A DNA stretch of 64,000 nt. Origin: an uncultured Bacteroidota bacterium (GTDB lineage Bacteria; Bacteroidota; Ignavibacteria; UBA10030; UBA8401). Under the pieces are notes generated by a model. The model ran no database searches, was not told the DNA's origin, and saw only the letters and a list, made by a program, of their open reading frames with translations. The position numbers were made by a program, and so were the translations under genes. The stretch covers positions 1 to 64,000 of the forward strand of contig CALETH010000042.1 of NCBI GenBank assembly GCA_937920105.1. Direction: 5' to 3'. Shown one piece after another: positions 19,155-28,230 of the stretch (positions are counted from its first letter, which is position 1; each line of letters begins with the position of its first letter).

Positions 19155-21092
19155 ATGAAAAAAATCTTCGTGCTATTTTCTCTTTTCTTCGCTACACTTT
19201 TTTCTCAACAAGAAAAAAAGTGGAATGAATATGAATCACAAATTTTTTTTCACCAAAATGCAATTGCGAAAATTAATTATTCCGGAGATGAAAACATTGA
19301 TGTGACATATTACAAGTTAAACCTCATCATTTCTCACACACCACAAAATCTTTCCGGAAAAATTACCATATCAGCAAAATCTACTGTACCAAATCTTCAA
19401 TCTATTTTTTTAGATTGCTCTAATACACTTATTGTAGATTCAATTACCATTAATAATAGCAATACAAATTTTACTCGAATCATTGATACATTAAAAATCA
19501 CTCTGGATAAAACATACAATGTTGGGGAAACAATAACTATTGTAGTAACGTATCACGGAACTCCCGTTACCAATGGTTTTGGAAGTTTTGCTTTTGGAAC
19601 TCACAACAATGTTCCTGCCATTTGGACTTTGAGTGAACCGTACGGTGCAAAAGATTGGTGGCCCTGCAAAAATACTCCTGCTGATAAAGCAGATTCTTCT
19701 GATGTGTGGATTACTGTTGATACTTCTCTTACACCTGTTTCTAATGGAACACTTATTGAAATCTTAAAAAATAATAATGGAACTCATACTTATAAATGGA
19801 AAAATAGTTATCCCATTGCACATTATCTTATTTCTTTAGCAATCACAAACTATACATTATACACTAATTATTATCATTACTCTTTAACAGATTCGATGTC
19901 GATTACTCATTACATCTATCCTGAAAATTTTTTTGCGGTAAAAGAAAATTTAGATAAAACTCCTGAAATGCTCAAAGTTTTTTCTGAAAAATTTGGTGAA
20001 TATCCTTTTATAAAAGAAAAATACGGACATGCTCAGTTTGGCTGGGGCGGAGCAATGGAACATCAAACAATTTCTTCTATGGGAAACTTTGGAGAACATG
20101 TTATTGCTCATGAATTAGCACATCAATGGTTTGGTAATAAAATTACCTGTAAGAATTGGCAAAACATTTGGTTGAATGAAGGTTTTGCACGGTACAGCGA
20201 AGGTCTTTGGAAAGAAGAAAAATATGGACGTTCTACTTATGATGATTTTATTATTGAAAATATGACTGCTGCAAAAAGTGCTCGAGGAACAATGTATGTT
20301 CAAGATGTTAATAATATTGGAGAAATTTTTAGCGGTATTCGTACGTATTCTAAAGGTGCAATAGTTTTACACATGCTGCGTGGTATTGTTGGTGATGAAA
20401 ATTTTTTCACAATTCTAAAAAACTATCTTACTCATCCATTGCTTGCTTATAATGTTGCAACGACGGAAGATTTTCAATCTGTTGTAGAAAATGTGTACGG
20501 TTCTTCACTCAATTATTTTTTTCAAGAGTGGATTTATGGAGAAAATTATCCGAAATATATTCTTTCCTGGGATAAAAAATTAATAAAGGATAATCTTTAC
20601 AATCTTTCTCTTACTATTCAACAGGAAATAAATACTGCTCCGGCATTTTTTACCATGCCCATAAAAATAAAGGTAGAACGAATAACGGGAATGGATACAA
20701 TAATTACGGTTTTCAATAACCAACAAATACAAAAATTTTCTTTTACAATAACTGATGAGCCAACGAATGTAATTTTTGACCCTTATAATGATATACTCAA
20801 AACCATTTTTAAAGAATCTTCTGTACCATTTTTTTATTCTTTAAAACAAAACTTTCCCAATCCATTTAATCCAACAACAACCATTGAATATGAAATTCCA
20901 ACCAATACGTATGTTGTGATGAAATTGTATGATATTTTAGGAAGGGAAGTGAGAACATTAGTCAATGTTCCATTAAAAGCCGGAAAATATTCTCTCAAAG
21001 TAGATGCTTCTTCTCTTTCTAATGGAGTATATTTTTATACTCTTTCTGCAAAAGATTTTTTTGATGTAAAAAAAATGGTGGTAGTGAAGTGA
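19155..21092 (+). CDS. Secreted M1-family metallo-aminopeptidase with T9SS sorting domain
   Basis: 645 residues with a signal peptide (first ~17), an M1 N-terminal beta domain (about 50-230), a catalytic domain (about 240-460) and a T9SS sorting domain (about 560-645; QNFPNPFNPTTTIEYEIP, SNGVYFYTL, terminal KKMVVVK). Zinc site: HELAH at 319-323 and E342, exactly the HExxH-18-E spacing. The substrate motif usually written GAMEN is GAMEH here (GGAMEHQT). Family members remove N-terminal residues from peptides; this one is predicted to act at the surface or outside the cell. Last gene of the DUF2851 operon. Confidence 0.92.
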   Translation: MKKIFVLFSLFFATLFSQQEKKWNEYESQIFFHQNAIAKINYSGDENIDVTYYKLNLIISHTPQNLSGKITISAKSTVPNLQSIFLDCSNTLIVDSITINNSNTNFTRIIDTLKITLDKTYNVGETITIVVTYHGTPVTNGFGSFAFGTHNNVPAIWTLSEPYGAKDWWPCKNTPADKADSSDVWITVDTSLTPVSNGTLIEILKNNNGTHTYKWKNSYPIAHYLISLAITNYTLYTNYYHYSLTDSMSITHYIYPENFFAVKENLDKTPEMLKVFSEKFGEYPFIKEKYGHAQFGWGGAMEHQTISSMGNFGEHVIAHELAHQWFGNKITCKNWQNIWLNEGFARYSEGLWKEEKYGRSTYDDFIIENMTAAKSARGTMYVQDVNNIGEIFSGIRTYSKGAIVLHMLRGIVGDENFFTILKNYLTHPLLAYNVATTEDFQSVVENVYGSSLNYFFQEWIYGENYPKYILSWDKKLIKDNLYNLSLTIQQEINTAPAFFTMPIKIKVERITGMDTIITVFNNQQIQKFSFTITDEPTNVIFDPYNDILKTIFKESSVPFFYSLKQNFPNPFNPTTTIEYEIPTNTYVVMKLYDILGREVRTLVNVPLKAGKYSLKVDASSLSNGVYFYTLSAKDFFDVKKMVVVK

Positions 21093-21135
21093 GTTTTCAG
21101 AAGTCAGAATCCAGAATTCAGTAATTAGAAACTTA
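21093..21135. repeat. Degenerate CAGAA/TCAG simple repeat
   Basis: A short run of related CAGAAGTCAGAATCCAGAATTCAG-type units directly after the M1 gene. A similar degenerate run occurs at 52206-52250. Likely simple-sequence drift; no function visible. Confidence 0.4.
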
Positions 21136-21142
21136 TTAATAT

Positions 21143-21223
21143 GTCATTCCTGCGGAAGCAGGAATCTACGTTTTTGAATTACTTTGCATGAGTGGATTCC
21201 CGCTTAAAGCATGCGGGAATGAC
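21143..21223. repeat. Palindromic repeat, GTCATTCCCGC/GCGGGAATGAC family
   Basis: GTCATTCCTGCGGAAGCAGGAAT and CCCGCTTAAAGCATGCGGG-AATGAC form two hairpins between the convergent M1 and queuosine-transporter genes, where it could serve as a bidirectional terminator. Confidence 0.85.
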
Positions 21224-21249
21224 GGTACACTTGCTTGGTGTAATTTCAG

Positions 21250-22056
21250 TTATTTATCTACTTCTTCTTCTCTTCCCATTGCTGCAAGTTTCATATCGTG
21301 AGAAAGTTTTTTCCCGAGATAATTTTCAATTATTTTTTCTACAAAATAAATAACAGGTGTAAGAATTATTGCCATAATAAATTTGTAAATATAATTTCCT
21401 GTTCCTACGGCTAACACTAAACTTACACTCCACGGATTCCCGGAACTTAATTGCGGACCAATATAAAAAGCAATAAAGAGAACAATATAACTATCAATGA
21501 ATTGGGAAATAAGTGTAGAACCAGTTGCTCGCAACCAAACAGATTTTTCTCCCGTAAAAATTTTAATTTTGTGAAATACTAACACATCAACAAGCTGTCC
21601 TACCAAAAAAGCCACCAATGAACCAATAATTATCCAAAGTCCTTGCCCAAAAATAGAAGCGAAAGCAATATTCATATTGGGGATTCCTTGCTGCATTCCG
21701 CTGCCAATCCAAAAATCTGCTGGTATAACATGAATAGCAAAAAACATCATAAAAAATGCGTAGGAAATAAGTGCTACAGTGAGATAGGAAAGAATTTTTA
21801 CTCCACGTGTTCCGTAGTATTCATTGATAATATCCGTCATGATAAAAACAACGGGCCAAAGAAGAACTCCGGCAGTGAGATTAAAAGAGAAGTGATTTCC
21901 AAAAAGAACGATATCAAAAGGTGTGATGCCGAGAGTTTTTTCTAAAGAAAAAATTTTTACGCCGATAACTTCGGCAATGAGAGCGTTTGCAATAAAAAAT
22001 CCGCCCAGCATAATAAACAGCCGAGTAGATTTATCTTTGATAATATTGTGTATCAT
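21250..22056 (-). CDS. Queuosine precursor transporter (YhhQ / DUF165 family)
   Basis: 268 residues with about six transmembrane segments. Family hallmarks: an early AEVIGVKIF, then LLWPVVFIMTDIINEYYG, then LVGQLVDVLVFHKIK, and the late GSTLISQFIDSYIV. Known members take up queuosine precursors (preQ0, preQ1 or queuine) across the inner membrane for tRNA modification. Its start is 19 bases after the stop of the DUF4249 lipoprotein gene, with GGAG upstream of the ATG, so it appears co-transcribed with the outer-membrane receptor locus. No room for its own promoter or a preQ1 riboswitch is present. Confidence 0.88.
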   Translation of the reverse strand: MIHNIIKDKSTRLFIMLGGFFIANALIAEVIGVKIFSLEKTLGITPFDIVLFGNHFSFNLTAGVLLWPVVFIMTDIINEYYGTRGVKILSYLTVALISYAFFMMFFAIHVIPADFWIGSGMQQGIPNMNIAFASIFGQGLWIIIGSLVAFLVGQLVDVLVFHKIKIFTGEKSVWLRATGSTLISQFIDSYIVLFIAFYIGPQLSSGNPWSVSLVLAVGTGNYIYKFIMAIILTPVIYFVEKIIENYLGKKLSHDMKLAAMGREEEVDK

Positions 22057-22075
22057 GGTGTATGTAAGTTCTCCG

Positions 22076-22915
22076 TTATTGTTTTAGTTTTACTTCTTGT
22101 GCAGGACTGACTGATGAACCAATAAACATTCCAATGGCATCTCCGGTAACGTTCCATTGAACAGGTGCATCACTGCTATTTCCTGTAATGCTACCATTAG
22201 AAGAACGAAATGTTTTATAAAAAGGATAATATTGTTCATCGTAGTTTTTTATAAAAGTATAAAACTGTGGTTCTTGAGGATTACTTTGAACAAATATCAT
22301 TCCACTTTGTACTTCTATGAGTACATTTTCTTTTTGATAATACGTGGTATTGATATAATTAGAAAAATAATAATTTGGATTATCTCGTTGTATAAATATT
22401 GAAAATACATTGTGTGGCTGTGATAATACAAAAATATACCCATAATATTCGTAGGAAATGGAACCACCGCCAAAATCTTTCACTTGTTTTTTAATATAAC
22501 TTTGTTCTGCATCTATTGTTACTATTGGCGGAATAGTAGTTTTTGCAGTTGCTTTTTTTCCATTCCATTCTACAAATAATTCGTACGTTTTACCAATTGT
22601 CGCGATTAAAGAATCCGTTGTATAAAAATCTTTTTCTACATATCGCAGTGGATAATTTTTTCCTTCGCAAGTAATATAAGCATTGGCGTTGGTAATTCTC
22701 GCATCTTCTTCTTTATAAGTTCCCAATGGGGGAAGTGTACGAGAAATATGAACATCAACTGTATCTCCGGCTTGTAATTCACTTTGGATAACAAGACGTT
22801 CTGTATATGGTAGTTCACCTTCAATGATATTTTCACACCCAAAAAATAATGGAATTAATGTGATGATGAAAATATAAACTTTATAAATTTTTTTATGATA
22901 AAAATTTGTTTTCAT
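22076..22915 (-). CDS. DUF4249-family outer-membrane-associated lipoprotein
   Basis: 279 residues with a lipobox ending LIPLFFGC (C27), after which the mature protein starts CENIIEGELPYTERLVIQ, the usual DUF4249 opening. The fold is beta-rich, with an Ig-like N-terminal part (TVDVHISRTLPP, AYITCEGKNYPL). In Bacteroidota these proteins are encoded next to STN-type TonB receptors and are presumed to assist substrate capture at the outer membrane; the biochemical role is not established. It lies 80 bases downstream of the receptor gene, with a palindrome between, and 19 bases before the queuosine-precursor transporter. Confidence 0.82.
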   Translation of the reverse strand: MKTNFYHKKIYKVYIFIITLIPLFFGCENIIEGELPYTERLVIQSELQAGDTVDVHISRTLPPLGTYKEEDARITNANAYITCEGKNYPLRYVEKDFYTTDSLIATIGKTYELFVEWNGKKATAKTTIPPIVTIDAEQSYIKKQVKDFGGGSISYEYYGYIFVLSQPHNVFSIFIQRDNPNYYFSNYINTTYYQKENVLIEVQSGMIFVQSNPQEPQFYTFIKNYDEQYYPFYKTFRSSNGSITGNSSDAPVQWNVTGDAIGMFIGSSVSPAQEVKLKQ

Positions 22916-22955
22916 GGTTTTTGAGAAGTTGATGAATGAAAGATAGTTTTTCTAT

Positions 22956-22988
22956 AACCCTGCCAGCGTTTAAAACGCTGGCAGGGTT
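22956..22988. repeat. Perfect palindrome between receptor and DUF4249 genes
   Basis: AACCCTGCCAGCGTTT folds back on AAACGCTGGCAGGGTT with almost no loop. It sits 7 bases after the TonB-receptor stop on the minus strand. No T-tract follows, so it may stabilise or partly terminate the message instead of ending it outright. Confidence 0.85.
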
Positions 22989-22995
22989 CGATGGT

Positions 22996-25533
22996 TTAAA
23001 ATTTAAAATTCCAGCCAAACGTTGGAATAATAGGGAATATGGTTAATTTTCTCAATACTTTTGGAGGTGGATTGGCTTGGCTATAGTAATCAGTATCAAC
23101 ATAGACAGCAAATGGGTTTGCTCTATTATAGGCGTTGTAAATATTGATAGAGAGTTGTGATTCCATTCCGAAAAATGTACCATTGTACATAAAATTTAAA
23201 TCCAATTTATGGAAAGACGGAACTCTATATCCATTACGTTCAATGACATCGCTAAAAATATAAGAAGAATAAACATCACCCCATTGAAATTGCCCTGAAG
23301 GCATGGTGTATGCTTGTCCTGTCCCGTATGTCCACGTTGCACCAAGTTCCCAAGATTCTCCAAACTTATAAATCATAACTAAAGAAACATCATGTCTTCT
23401 ATCATATCGTGCATAAAATGTGCGTCCCAAATTGAGTTCCGGAAATGTACGTTTTGTCCATGCAAGAGTGTAGCCCAACCATCCTGTAAAACTTCCTATA
23501 CGTTTATTGAAAAAAATTTCTATTCCGTATGCTTCACCAGTACCTTTAGCAAATTGTTCTTCTAATGGTATTCCAAATGTAAATATGGCATCATCTTTAT
23601 ATTCATAAAGATTTTCCATCGTTTTGTAATAACCCTCTACGGTCGCAATATATTCTTCTCCAAAATTCCTTTCTATTCCCACAATCCATTGTTGAGATTT
23701 GCTTGGTATAATATTTTTTGTGGATGGAAACCATAAGTCAGTTGGTAAAGTAATATCATTTCTTATAATAAGATGAAGAAATTGATGTGCAATTGAGTAT
23801 GAACCTTTTACTTTCAAATCTTCTGCAAGAGCGTATGATGCGGAAAATCTTGGTTCTAGCGCAAGATAATTTCCACTTTGGAAATAATACATTCTTCCAC
23901 CAATATTGGTGGAAAGTTGTTCGGTAATATTCCATTCATCTTGTGCATACAACGCACCATCAAGTGTTTGTATTTTTTGGGATTGATTTAATAATTCCTT
24001 TTGTGTGAAAATATCTAATGATGTTGCTGCTCTAAATGTATGATTAGTGAGTTCTGTTCCAATTTTAATAAGATGATTATTGAATGCAGAATATTGTGTT
24101 TCTCCACGAAACATAATGTCTTGAATTTTTGAAAGTGACGAAAACGTATTATTTTTTGTAGTATCTCTTTGTAATGAAGAATTAAAAGAATAATCTGTAT
24201 AAATAAGAGAAAAATTGGTGAACATTGTTGGAGAAAGAATATGTGTCCAACGCAAATTACCAGTGGCATTTCCCCACACCAAATCAAATTTAGTATTACC
24301 ATTTGTATTTAATACATCTCTTCCAAAATATCCACTGAGATAAATTCTATCTGAAGGAGAAACGGTGTAATTGAGTTTTGTATTCAAATCATAAAAATAA
24401 TACGTTGGTGTTTCATCATATTGTTTTTTATTCATGATTCCTGTTAAATATGCAAGTCCAAAAATAGCATCCAAATACATTCTTCTTCCGGAAATCATGA
24501 AACTCATATTATCTGTAATCGGTCCTTCTAAAGTTAATCGTGAGTTTATAAGATTAATTCCTCCAGCACCATGAATTTTTTCTTTTGAACCTTCTTTCAT
24601 TGTCATATCTAAAACACTGGAAAGTCGCCCGCCATATTCGGCAGGAAATCCGCCTTTAATTAAACGAATATCTCTCAGTGCATCTGCATTGAAAGTGCTG
24701 AGAAATCCACCAAGGTGAGAAGGGTTGTAGACGATAACACCATCAAGCAAAACAAGATTTTGGTCCGGCGAACCGCCGCGAACATACAATCCGCTGGAAA
24801 GTTCGGAAGCAGATTTTACTCCGGGCAAAAGTTGAAGAACGCGAAACACATCTTTTTCTCCACCAAGTGATGGCATGTGTTGAACAAGTTCTGTTGGAAC
24901 ACTAATAGTACTAAGTGTACGTATTGGTTGGTTTTCTTTCATTCCTTCTACAACAACTTCTTGCATTTGCACTTCATTTTCGTTTAGTGCAATATCTTTT
25001 CTCATTTCGGATGTTGTGAGAATAATTTCTTGTTGGAATGTTATGAAACCCAATGAACGTACTATAAGTGTGTATGTTCCCGGTGGAATATCAGGAATAG
25101 AATAAAATCCATATTTGTTGGTGATTGCCCAACGAAATGGTTTTTGTGAGGTTGTATCATTGTATAATGTTACCGGAGTTCCAATAAGTACTTCTCCGGA
25201 TTTCTTTTCTGTGATAATTCCGGAAAGTATAGTTTTTACATTAGGGTCTTGGTAGAGAACAACTTCTTTTGTTTCATTTTTTATTGTATAAGTGATTGGA
25301 GTATTTTGTAAGACTTTTTGTAGTGCTTCTTCTACACTGACATTTTCTAAAGTACATTGAACAGAAAAATTTTTTACTAAATCATCTCCATAAATAAATG
25401 AATACTGCGAAAGTTTGGTAATGGTTTGTAATGCTTCCCGTAATGGAGTTTTGGAAAGTTGAAGATTAAATTTTTCCGTAGAAAATAGTGTTGAAAATGA
25501 AAAGAGGAGAAGGATAAAAATATTTTTTTTCAT
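22996..25533 (-). CDS. TonB-dependent outer-membrane receptor with STN signalling domain
   Basis: 845 residues from ATG 25533, chosen because it starts a clean signal peptide (MKKNIFILLLFSFS); the longer frame from 25620 is translated palindromic repeat (it reads DSRFRGND). Order: STN domain (about 20-95), carboxypeptidase-regulatory-like beta domain (about 100-185), plug (about 200-330, with LYVRGGSPDQNLVLLDG) and a 22-strand-type barrel ending in Phe. STN receptors pass a substrate-bound signal to FecR. The upstream fecR-like gene at 25671 fits this. The substrate is not stated by sequence; the downstream queuosine-precursor transporter is a clue. Confidence 0.9.
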   Translation of the reverse strand: MKKNIFILLLFSFSTLFSTEKFNLQLSKTPLREALQTITKLSQYSFIYGDDLVKNFSVQCTLENVSVEEALQKVLQNTPITYTIKNETKEVVLYQDPNVKTILSGIITEKKSGEVLIGTPVTLYNDTTSQKPFRWAITNKYGFYSIPDIPPGTYTLIVRSLGFITFQQEIILTTSEMRKDIALNENEVQMQEVVVEGMKENQPIRTLSTISVPTELVQHMPSLGGEKDVFRVLQLLPGVKSASELSSGLYVRGGSPDQNLVLLDGVIVYNPSHLGGFLSTFNADALRDIRLIKGGFPAEYGGRLSSVLDMTMKEGSKEKIHGAGGINLINSRLTLEGPITDNMSFMISGRRMYLDAIFGLAYLTGIMNKKQYDETPTYYFYDLNTKLNYTVSPSDRIYLSGYFGRDVLNTNGNTKFDLVWGNATGNLRWTHILSPTMFTNFSLIYTDYSFNSSLQRDTTKNNTFSSLSKIQDIMFRGETQYSAFNNHLIKIGTELTNHTFRAATSLDIFTQKELLNQSQKIQTLDGALYAQDEWNITEQLSTNIGGRMYYFQSGNYLALEPRFSASYALAEDLKVKGSYSIAHQFLHLIIRNDITLPTDLWFPSTKNIIPSKSQQWIVGIERNFGEEYIATVEGYYKTMENLYEYKDDAIFTFGIPLEEQFAKGTGEAYGIEIFFNKRIGSFTGWLGYTLAWTKRTFPELNLGRTFYARYDRRHDVSLVMIYKFGESWELGATWTYGTGQAYTMPSGQFQWGDVYSSYIFSDVIERNGYRVPSFHKLDLNFMYNGTFFGMESQLSINIYNAYNRANPFAVYVDTDYYSQANPPPKVLRKLTIFPIIPTFGWNFKF

Positions 25534-25572
25534 GGAAATTATTATAATTGAGTTTGCAAGATTTTTTAGTTT

Positions 25573-25651
25573 GTCATTCCCGCGAAAGCGGGAATCCAGT
25601 ACTAAGTAGGGTTTCCTCAAATATTTTATTTGAGAAGCATGTGGGAATGAC
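25573..25651. repeat. Palindromic repeat, GTCATTCCCGC/GCGGGAATGAC family
   Basis: GTCATTCCCGCGAAAGCGGGAAT is followed by a looser half ending GCATGTGGGAATGAC. It lies between fecR and the receptor gene, so any read-through message carries this structure. It produces the false N-terminal extension of the receptor frame. Confidence 0.85.
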
Positions 25652-25670
25652 GTGGGATATGATACACAAT

Positions 25671-26633
25671 TTAAAAAACAACGATAGTGTCGTTCCTCAC
25701 GACATTATGCATGTGTAATGTAAGACACAATGAAGATACAATACTATCCAAAGAATTTGTGGTGAAAGTTCCCGTAATAGTTTTATTTTGTAATTCCGGA
25801 TTTTCTATATGAATTGGTTTTGCAAATGTATATTCCAATTCTTGTGTAAGTTCTTTTAATGGTGTTTGATAAAAGACTAATTTTCCATTGAACCATTGCG
25901 GATATTGATTTTCTGAAATTGCTGTTGGTTTAGTGGGACTTTCATCTTTTTTACACTCACTTGTTTCTCCGGCAGAAACAAAATAGGATTGTGTTTTTTC
26001 TTTTGCAGAAACCTTTGCAAAAAATTGCACACGTCCCTGTTGAACAATTAAGCGAGTTTTTTCTTCTCTTGCCCAGACATTAAATTCAGTTCCCACTACT
26101 TGTACAATTGCTGTTGGTGTTTGTACAATAAATGGTTTTCCATTATGTTCAACTTGAAAAAATGCTTCTCCGTTTAAGGTAATCCATCGAACTGAATCAC
26201 TGAATTCTTTTTTGAATTGTACACTGCTTGCACTATTGAGTTGAACTGTTGAGCCATCTGGAAGAGTAATATTTTTTTGTTCACCAAAATTTGTTGCGTA
26301 TTCTTGTAATGGTGAAGAAGTAAGAATGAAAATCCCAATTCCAATTGCAACAAAGAGAGTTGCAAACGCAGTTATTCCATACCACGAAAAAAGGTTTTTG
26401 GATGAATACCAATGTGCTGGTGTTTGAATGTGCAACCGCTTTTCTAATATTTCCCATTCATTTTCAATATTTAATGATGGTGTGCGAAGAGGTATGGTTG
26501 CTTCCAAAACTTTTTGTGAATGAAGAAATTGTTTTTTGTTGGTGGGAGATTTTTCTAGCCAGGATTCAAAATTTTTTCTTTCTTCTTCGAAAAGTTCGTT
26601 GCTGAGATATTTTGCAATGACATCGTCGTTCAT
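25671..26633 (-). CDS. FecR-family anti-sigma/sigma regulator with DUF4974
   Basis: 320 residues: a cytoplasmic N-terminal anti-sigma part (about 1-75), one transmembrane helix (about 84-106, WYGITAFATLFVAIG), a periplasmic FecR domain (about 120-225, NITLPDGSTVQLNSASSV, GEAFFQVEHNGKPF, VVGTEFNVWA) and a C-terminal DUF4974/STN-like domain (about 250-320). Known role: it holds an ECF sigma factor inactive and releases it when a TonB receptor's STN domain signals. Partners here are the receptor just downstream and the ECF sigma factor at 28231-28770, unusually separated from it by two envelope-protein genes. Confidence 0.9.
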   Translation of the reverse strand: MNDDVIAKYLSNELFEEERKNFESWLEKSPTNKKQFLHSQKVLEATIPLRTPSLNIENEWEILEKRLHIQTPAHWYSSKNLFSWYGITAFATLFVAIGIGIFILTSSPLQEYATNFGEQKNITLPDGSTVQLNSASSVQFKKEFSDSVRWITLNGEAFFQVEHNGKPFIVQTPTAIVQVVGTEFNVWAREEKTRLIVQQGRVQFFAKVSAKEKTQSYFVSAGETSECKKDESPTKPTAISENQYPQWFNGKLVFYQTPLKELTQELEYTFAKPIHIENPELQNKTITGTFTTNSLDSIVSSLCLTLHMHNVVRNDTIVVF

Positions 26634-26676
26634 AAGGTTACCTCTTTGAGTGAATTAGACTTATCAATTTTTTAAA

Positions 26677-26798
26677 ATAGCCACGCTCTTTAGAGCGTGG
26701 AAAAAGTACTAATTCTGGGCTTTAGCCAAAATCAGTATTATGTTGGGGCTAAAGCCAATATTTTTTTATTTCTCCCACGACCTGAAGGTCGTGGCTAT
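26677..26798. repeat. Nested composite palindrome (three inverted repeats)
   Basis: The outer arms ATAGCCACG (26677-26685) and CGTGGCTAT (26790-26798) enclose CCACGCTCTTTAGAGCGTGG (26681-26700), an inner pair GGCTTTAGCC (26718-26727) / GGCTAAAGCC (26747-26756), and CCACGACCTGAAGGTCGTGG (26775-26794). The whole could fold as a cruciform-like three-arm structure. It lies downstream of the small lipoprotein gene and upstream of fecR on the minus strand. Confidence 0.85.
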
Positions 26799-26821
26799 TA
26801 TTTTGGTAAGTCTTCTCAAAA

Positions 26822-27208
26822 TTAGTTTTTATATTTGATAAATAATGCTTTTACCATTTTTTTAGAATCGGTTTGTGAAACTACTCCTACAGATTTTTTA
26901 TTTGCATACGCTGATGTTGATGTTCCAGAAGTACGGAAATCTAAACCTTTCATAATAACACCATCCGCACCGTATTCTTTTGCTTCTTCTAAAATTCTAT
27001 TTTGTAGTTTTTCTGTACTGATAAAAAAATTATCTTCATCTGTTTGTACGGTAACTTCTCCCATCACTTCATAATTTTTTTCTATATCTTTTTCTGCAAA
27101 ATACATATCAACATTTGTTGTTGGTGTGTATCGTTTTCCGATATAATCGGAAGAAATACAACCGCTCATGAGAAGAGCAAAAAAGGTGGTAACAATTATT
27201 TTTTTCAT
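26822..27208 (-). CDS. Small lipoprotein of unknown function
   Basis: 128 residues from ATG 27208, preceded by AAGGAG; the longer frame from 27265 reads through a hairpin and is rejected. Signal peptide with lipobox LLMSGC. The mature part contains RILEEAKEYGADGVIMKG, the kind of block seen in YbjQ-like and other small envelope proteins where a cell-surface 'gadgvi' loop recurs, and a Ser/Thr-rich segment. No enzyme motif is visible. It lies between the barrel protein and fecR in the minus-strand envelope cluster. Confidence 0.7.
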   Translation of the reverse strand: MKKIIVTTFFALLMSGCISSDYIGKRYTPTTNVDMYFAEKDIEKNYEVMGEVTVQTDEDNFFISTEKLQNRILEEAKEYGADGVIMKGLDFRTSGTSTSAYANKKSVGVVSQTDSKKMVKALFIKYKN

Positions 27209-27241
27209 GGAAAAACTCCTTACAATAGTTAATAAATTTAT

Positions 27242-27271
27242 AAACCAGTGAAGTTTTTTCTTCACTGGTTT
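27242..27271 (-). terminator. Hairpin after the outer-membrane barrel gene
   Basis: AAACCAGTGAAG and CTTCACTGGTTT form a perfect 12-pair stem with a six-base loop, 11 bases downstream of the barrel gene's stop. On the minus strand only an AT-rich stretch follows, so termination may be partial. Confidence 0.55.
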
Positions 27272-27282
27272 CTTGTTCTTTA

Positions 27283-28032
27283 TTATAATAATGCTATTTT
27301 TACTCCGATACCAATATTGATATAATTAATTGCACGGTTGTGGTCTTTACTATTATTAGTCTCTTTTCCATCTTCTAAATAAATTTTATCATCGCCTTCT
27401 GCGTTTTCTTTGTGCTCTTTTCCCACAAGATTAGCAAATCTATATTTTGTTTCTATTTCAAAAGAGATTGGTGTATTGGGAATACTAATTTCTAATCCAC
27501 CACCTAAACCAACTCCGCCACGCACTGCTGTTTGGATTTTTTGATTAAATGATGTGGATGTTCCCTCCATTACAGAAAAAGTTTGCGAAGCATTAATATT
27601 TCCTGAAATAAAATTTATTGTTCCATCAACACCGAGATAGGGTTTTACAATAGGAGTTGTAATAATTGCGTATTCAATCCCAACTCCGATGCTTGTAATA
27701 TTCATTGTAAAAGTACCATTTACTACCATTATTCCTGCTATGTTTCCTGTTGTATCGTTAGAAAATGATGTATAACTTCCTAATGCGATAAGGGATAGAC
27801 TACCAAAACCAATTTTCGCTTTTCCACCAAAAGAATACCCAATTTTTGAAAGTGGATAATCCCAATTTTCTGGTTTCTGTGCAAAACTACCCTTCATATT
27901 TCCTTGAGGAACATTCATTCCACCACCCAAAACAAGTGATAGTGAAACTGGTGATTGTGCTTTTGTTGGCATGGTTGCAATAAGAAATGAAAAAAGTATA
28001 ACTGCTGTTTTTGCAAAAATGGTGGTTTTCAT
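27283..28032 (-). CDS. Outer-membrane beta-barrel protein
   Basis: 249 residues with a signal peptide (first ~25, ending TKAQ). The rest alternates amphipathic strands rich in Gly and aromatics (SLSLVLGGGMNVPQG, KPYLGVDGTINFISG, AINYINIGIGVKIALL), typical of small 8-10 strand outer-membrane barrels of the OmpA/OMP_b-brl type. No ligand can be deduced. It lies between the ECF sigma gene and the FecR/receptor genes, so it may be part of the same regulon. A hairpin follows its stop. Confidence 0.75.
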   Translation of the reverse strand: MKTTIFAKTAVILFSFLIATMPTKAQSPVSLSLVLGGGMNVPQGNMKGSFAQKPENWDYPLSKIGYSFGGKAKIGFGSLSLIALGSYTSFSNDTTGNIAGIMVVNGTFTMNITSIGVGIEYAIITTPIVKPYLGVDGTINFISGNINASQTFSVMEGTSTSFNQKIQTAVRGGVGLGGGLEISIPNTPISFEIETKYRFANLVGKEHKENAEGDDKIYLEDGKETNNSKDHNRAINYINIGIGVKIALL

Positions 28033-28135
28033 AAAAACTCCTATAATAAAATTTTTGTAACTGTGGATTTATTAACAAATCCCTTATTTCTTTATTATAC
28101 GGATGAGATGAAAAACACCCTATACCAAAATTGAT

Positions 28136-28212
28136 GTCATTCAGAGGAGCGAAGTGACGAAGAATCTTTTTTCTATTTGAAGACAGAGATTCCTCATTAT
28201 GTTCGGAATGAC
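28136..28212. repeat. Dispersed repeat of the CATTCAGAGGAGCGAAGTGACGAAG type
   Basis: It starts GTCATTCAGAGGAGCGAAGT, contains GAAGAATC ... GAGATTCCTC, and ends CGGAATGAC, so both ends and the centre are inverted copies. Translated in one frame it reads NEESL, a well-known artefact frame. It lies between the sigma factor and the barrel gene. Confidence 0.8.
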
Positions 28213-28230
28213 ACGTTTTCAATATGTTTT

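Noticed and set aside
22057..22075. Possible preQ1 riboswitch before the queuosine-precursor transporter
   Set aside because: Only 19 bases separate it from the upstream gene and they hold just a ribosome-binding site; no aptamer fits.
26677..26798. Complete insertion sequence
   Set aside because: No transposase gene is present within or beside the composite palindrome; only a non-autonomous unit could be argued.
27887..28222. Minus-strand frame of 111 residues reading CHSEHNEESL
   Set aside because: The N-terminal part is the translated dispersed repeat at 28136-28212, and the rest is another frame of the barrel-protein gene.
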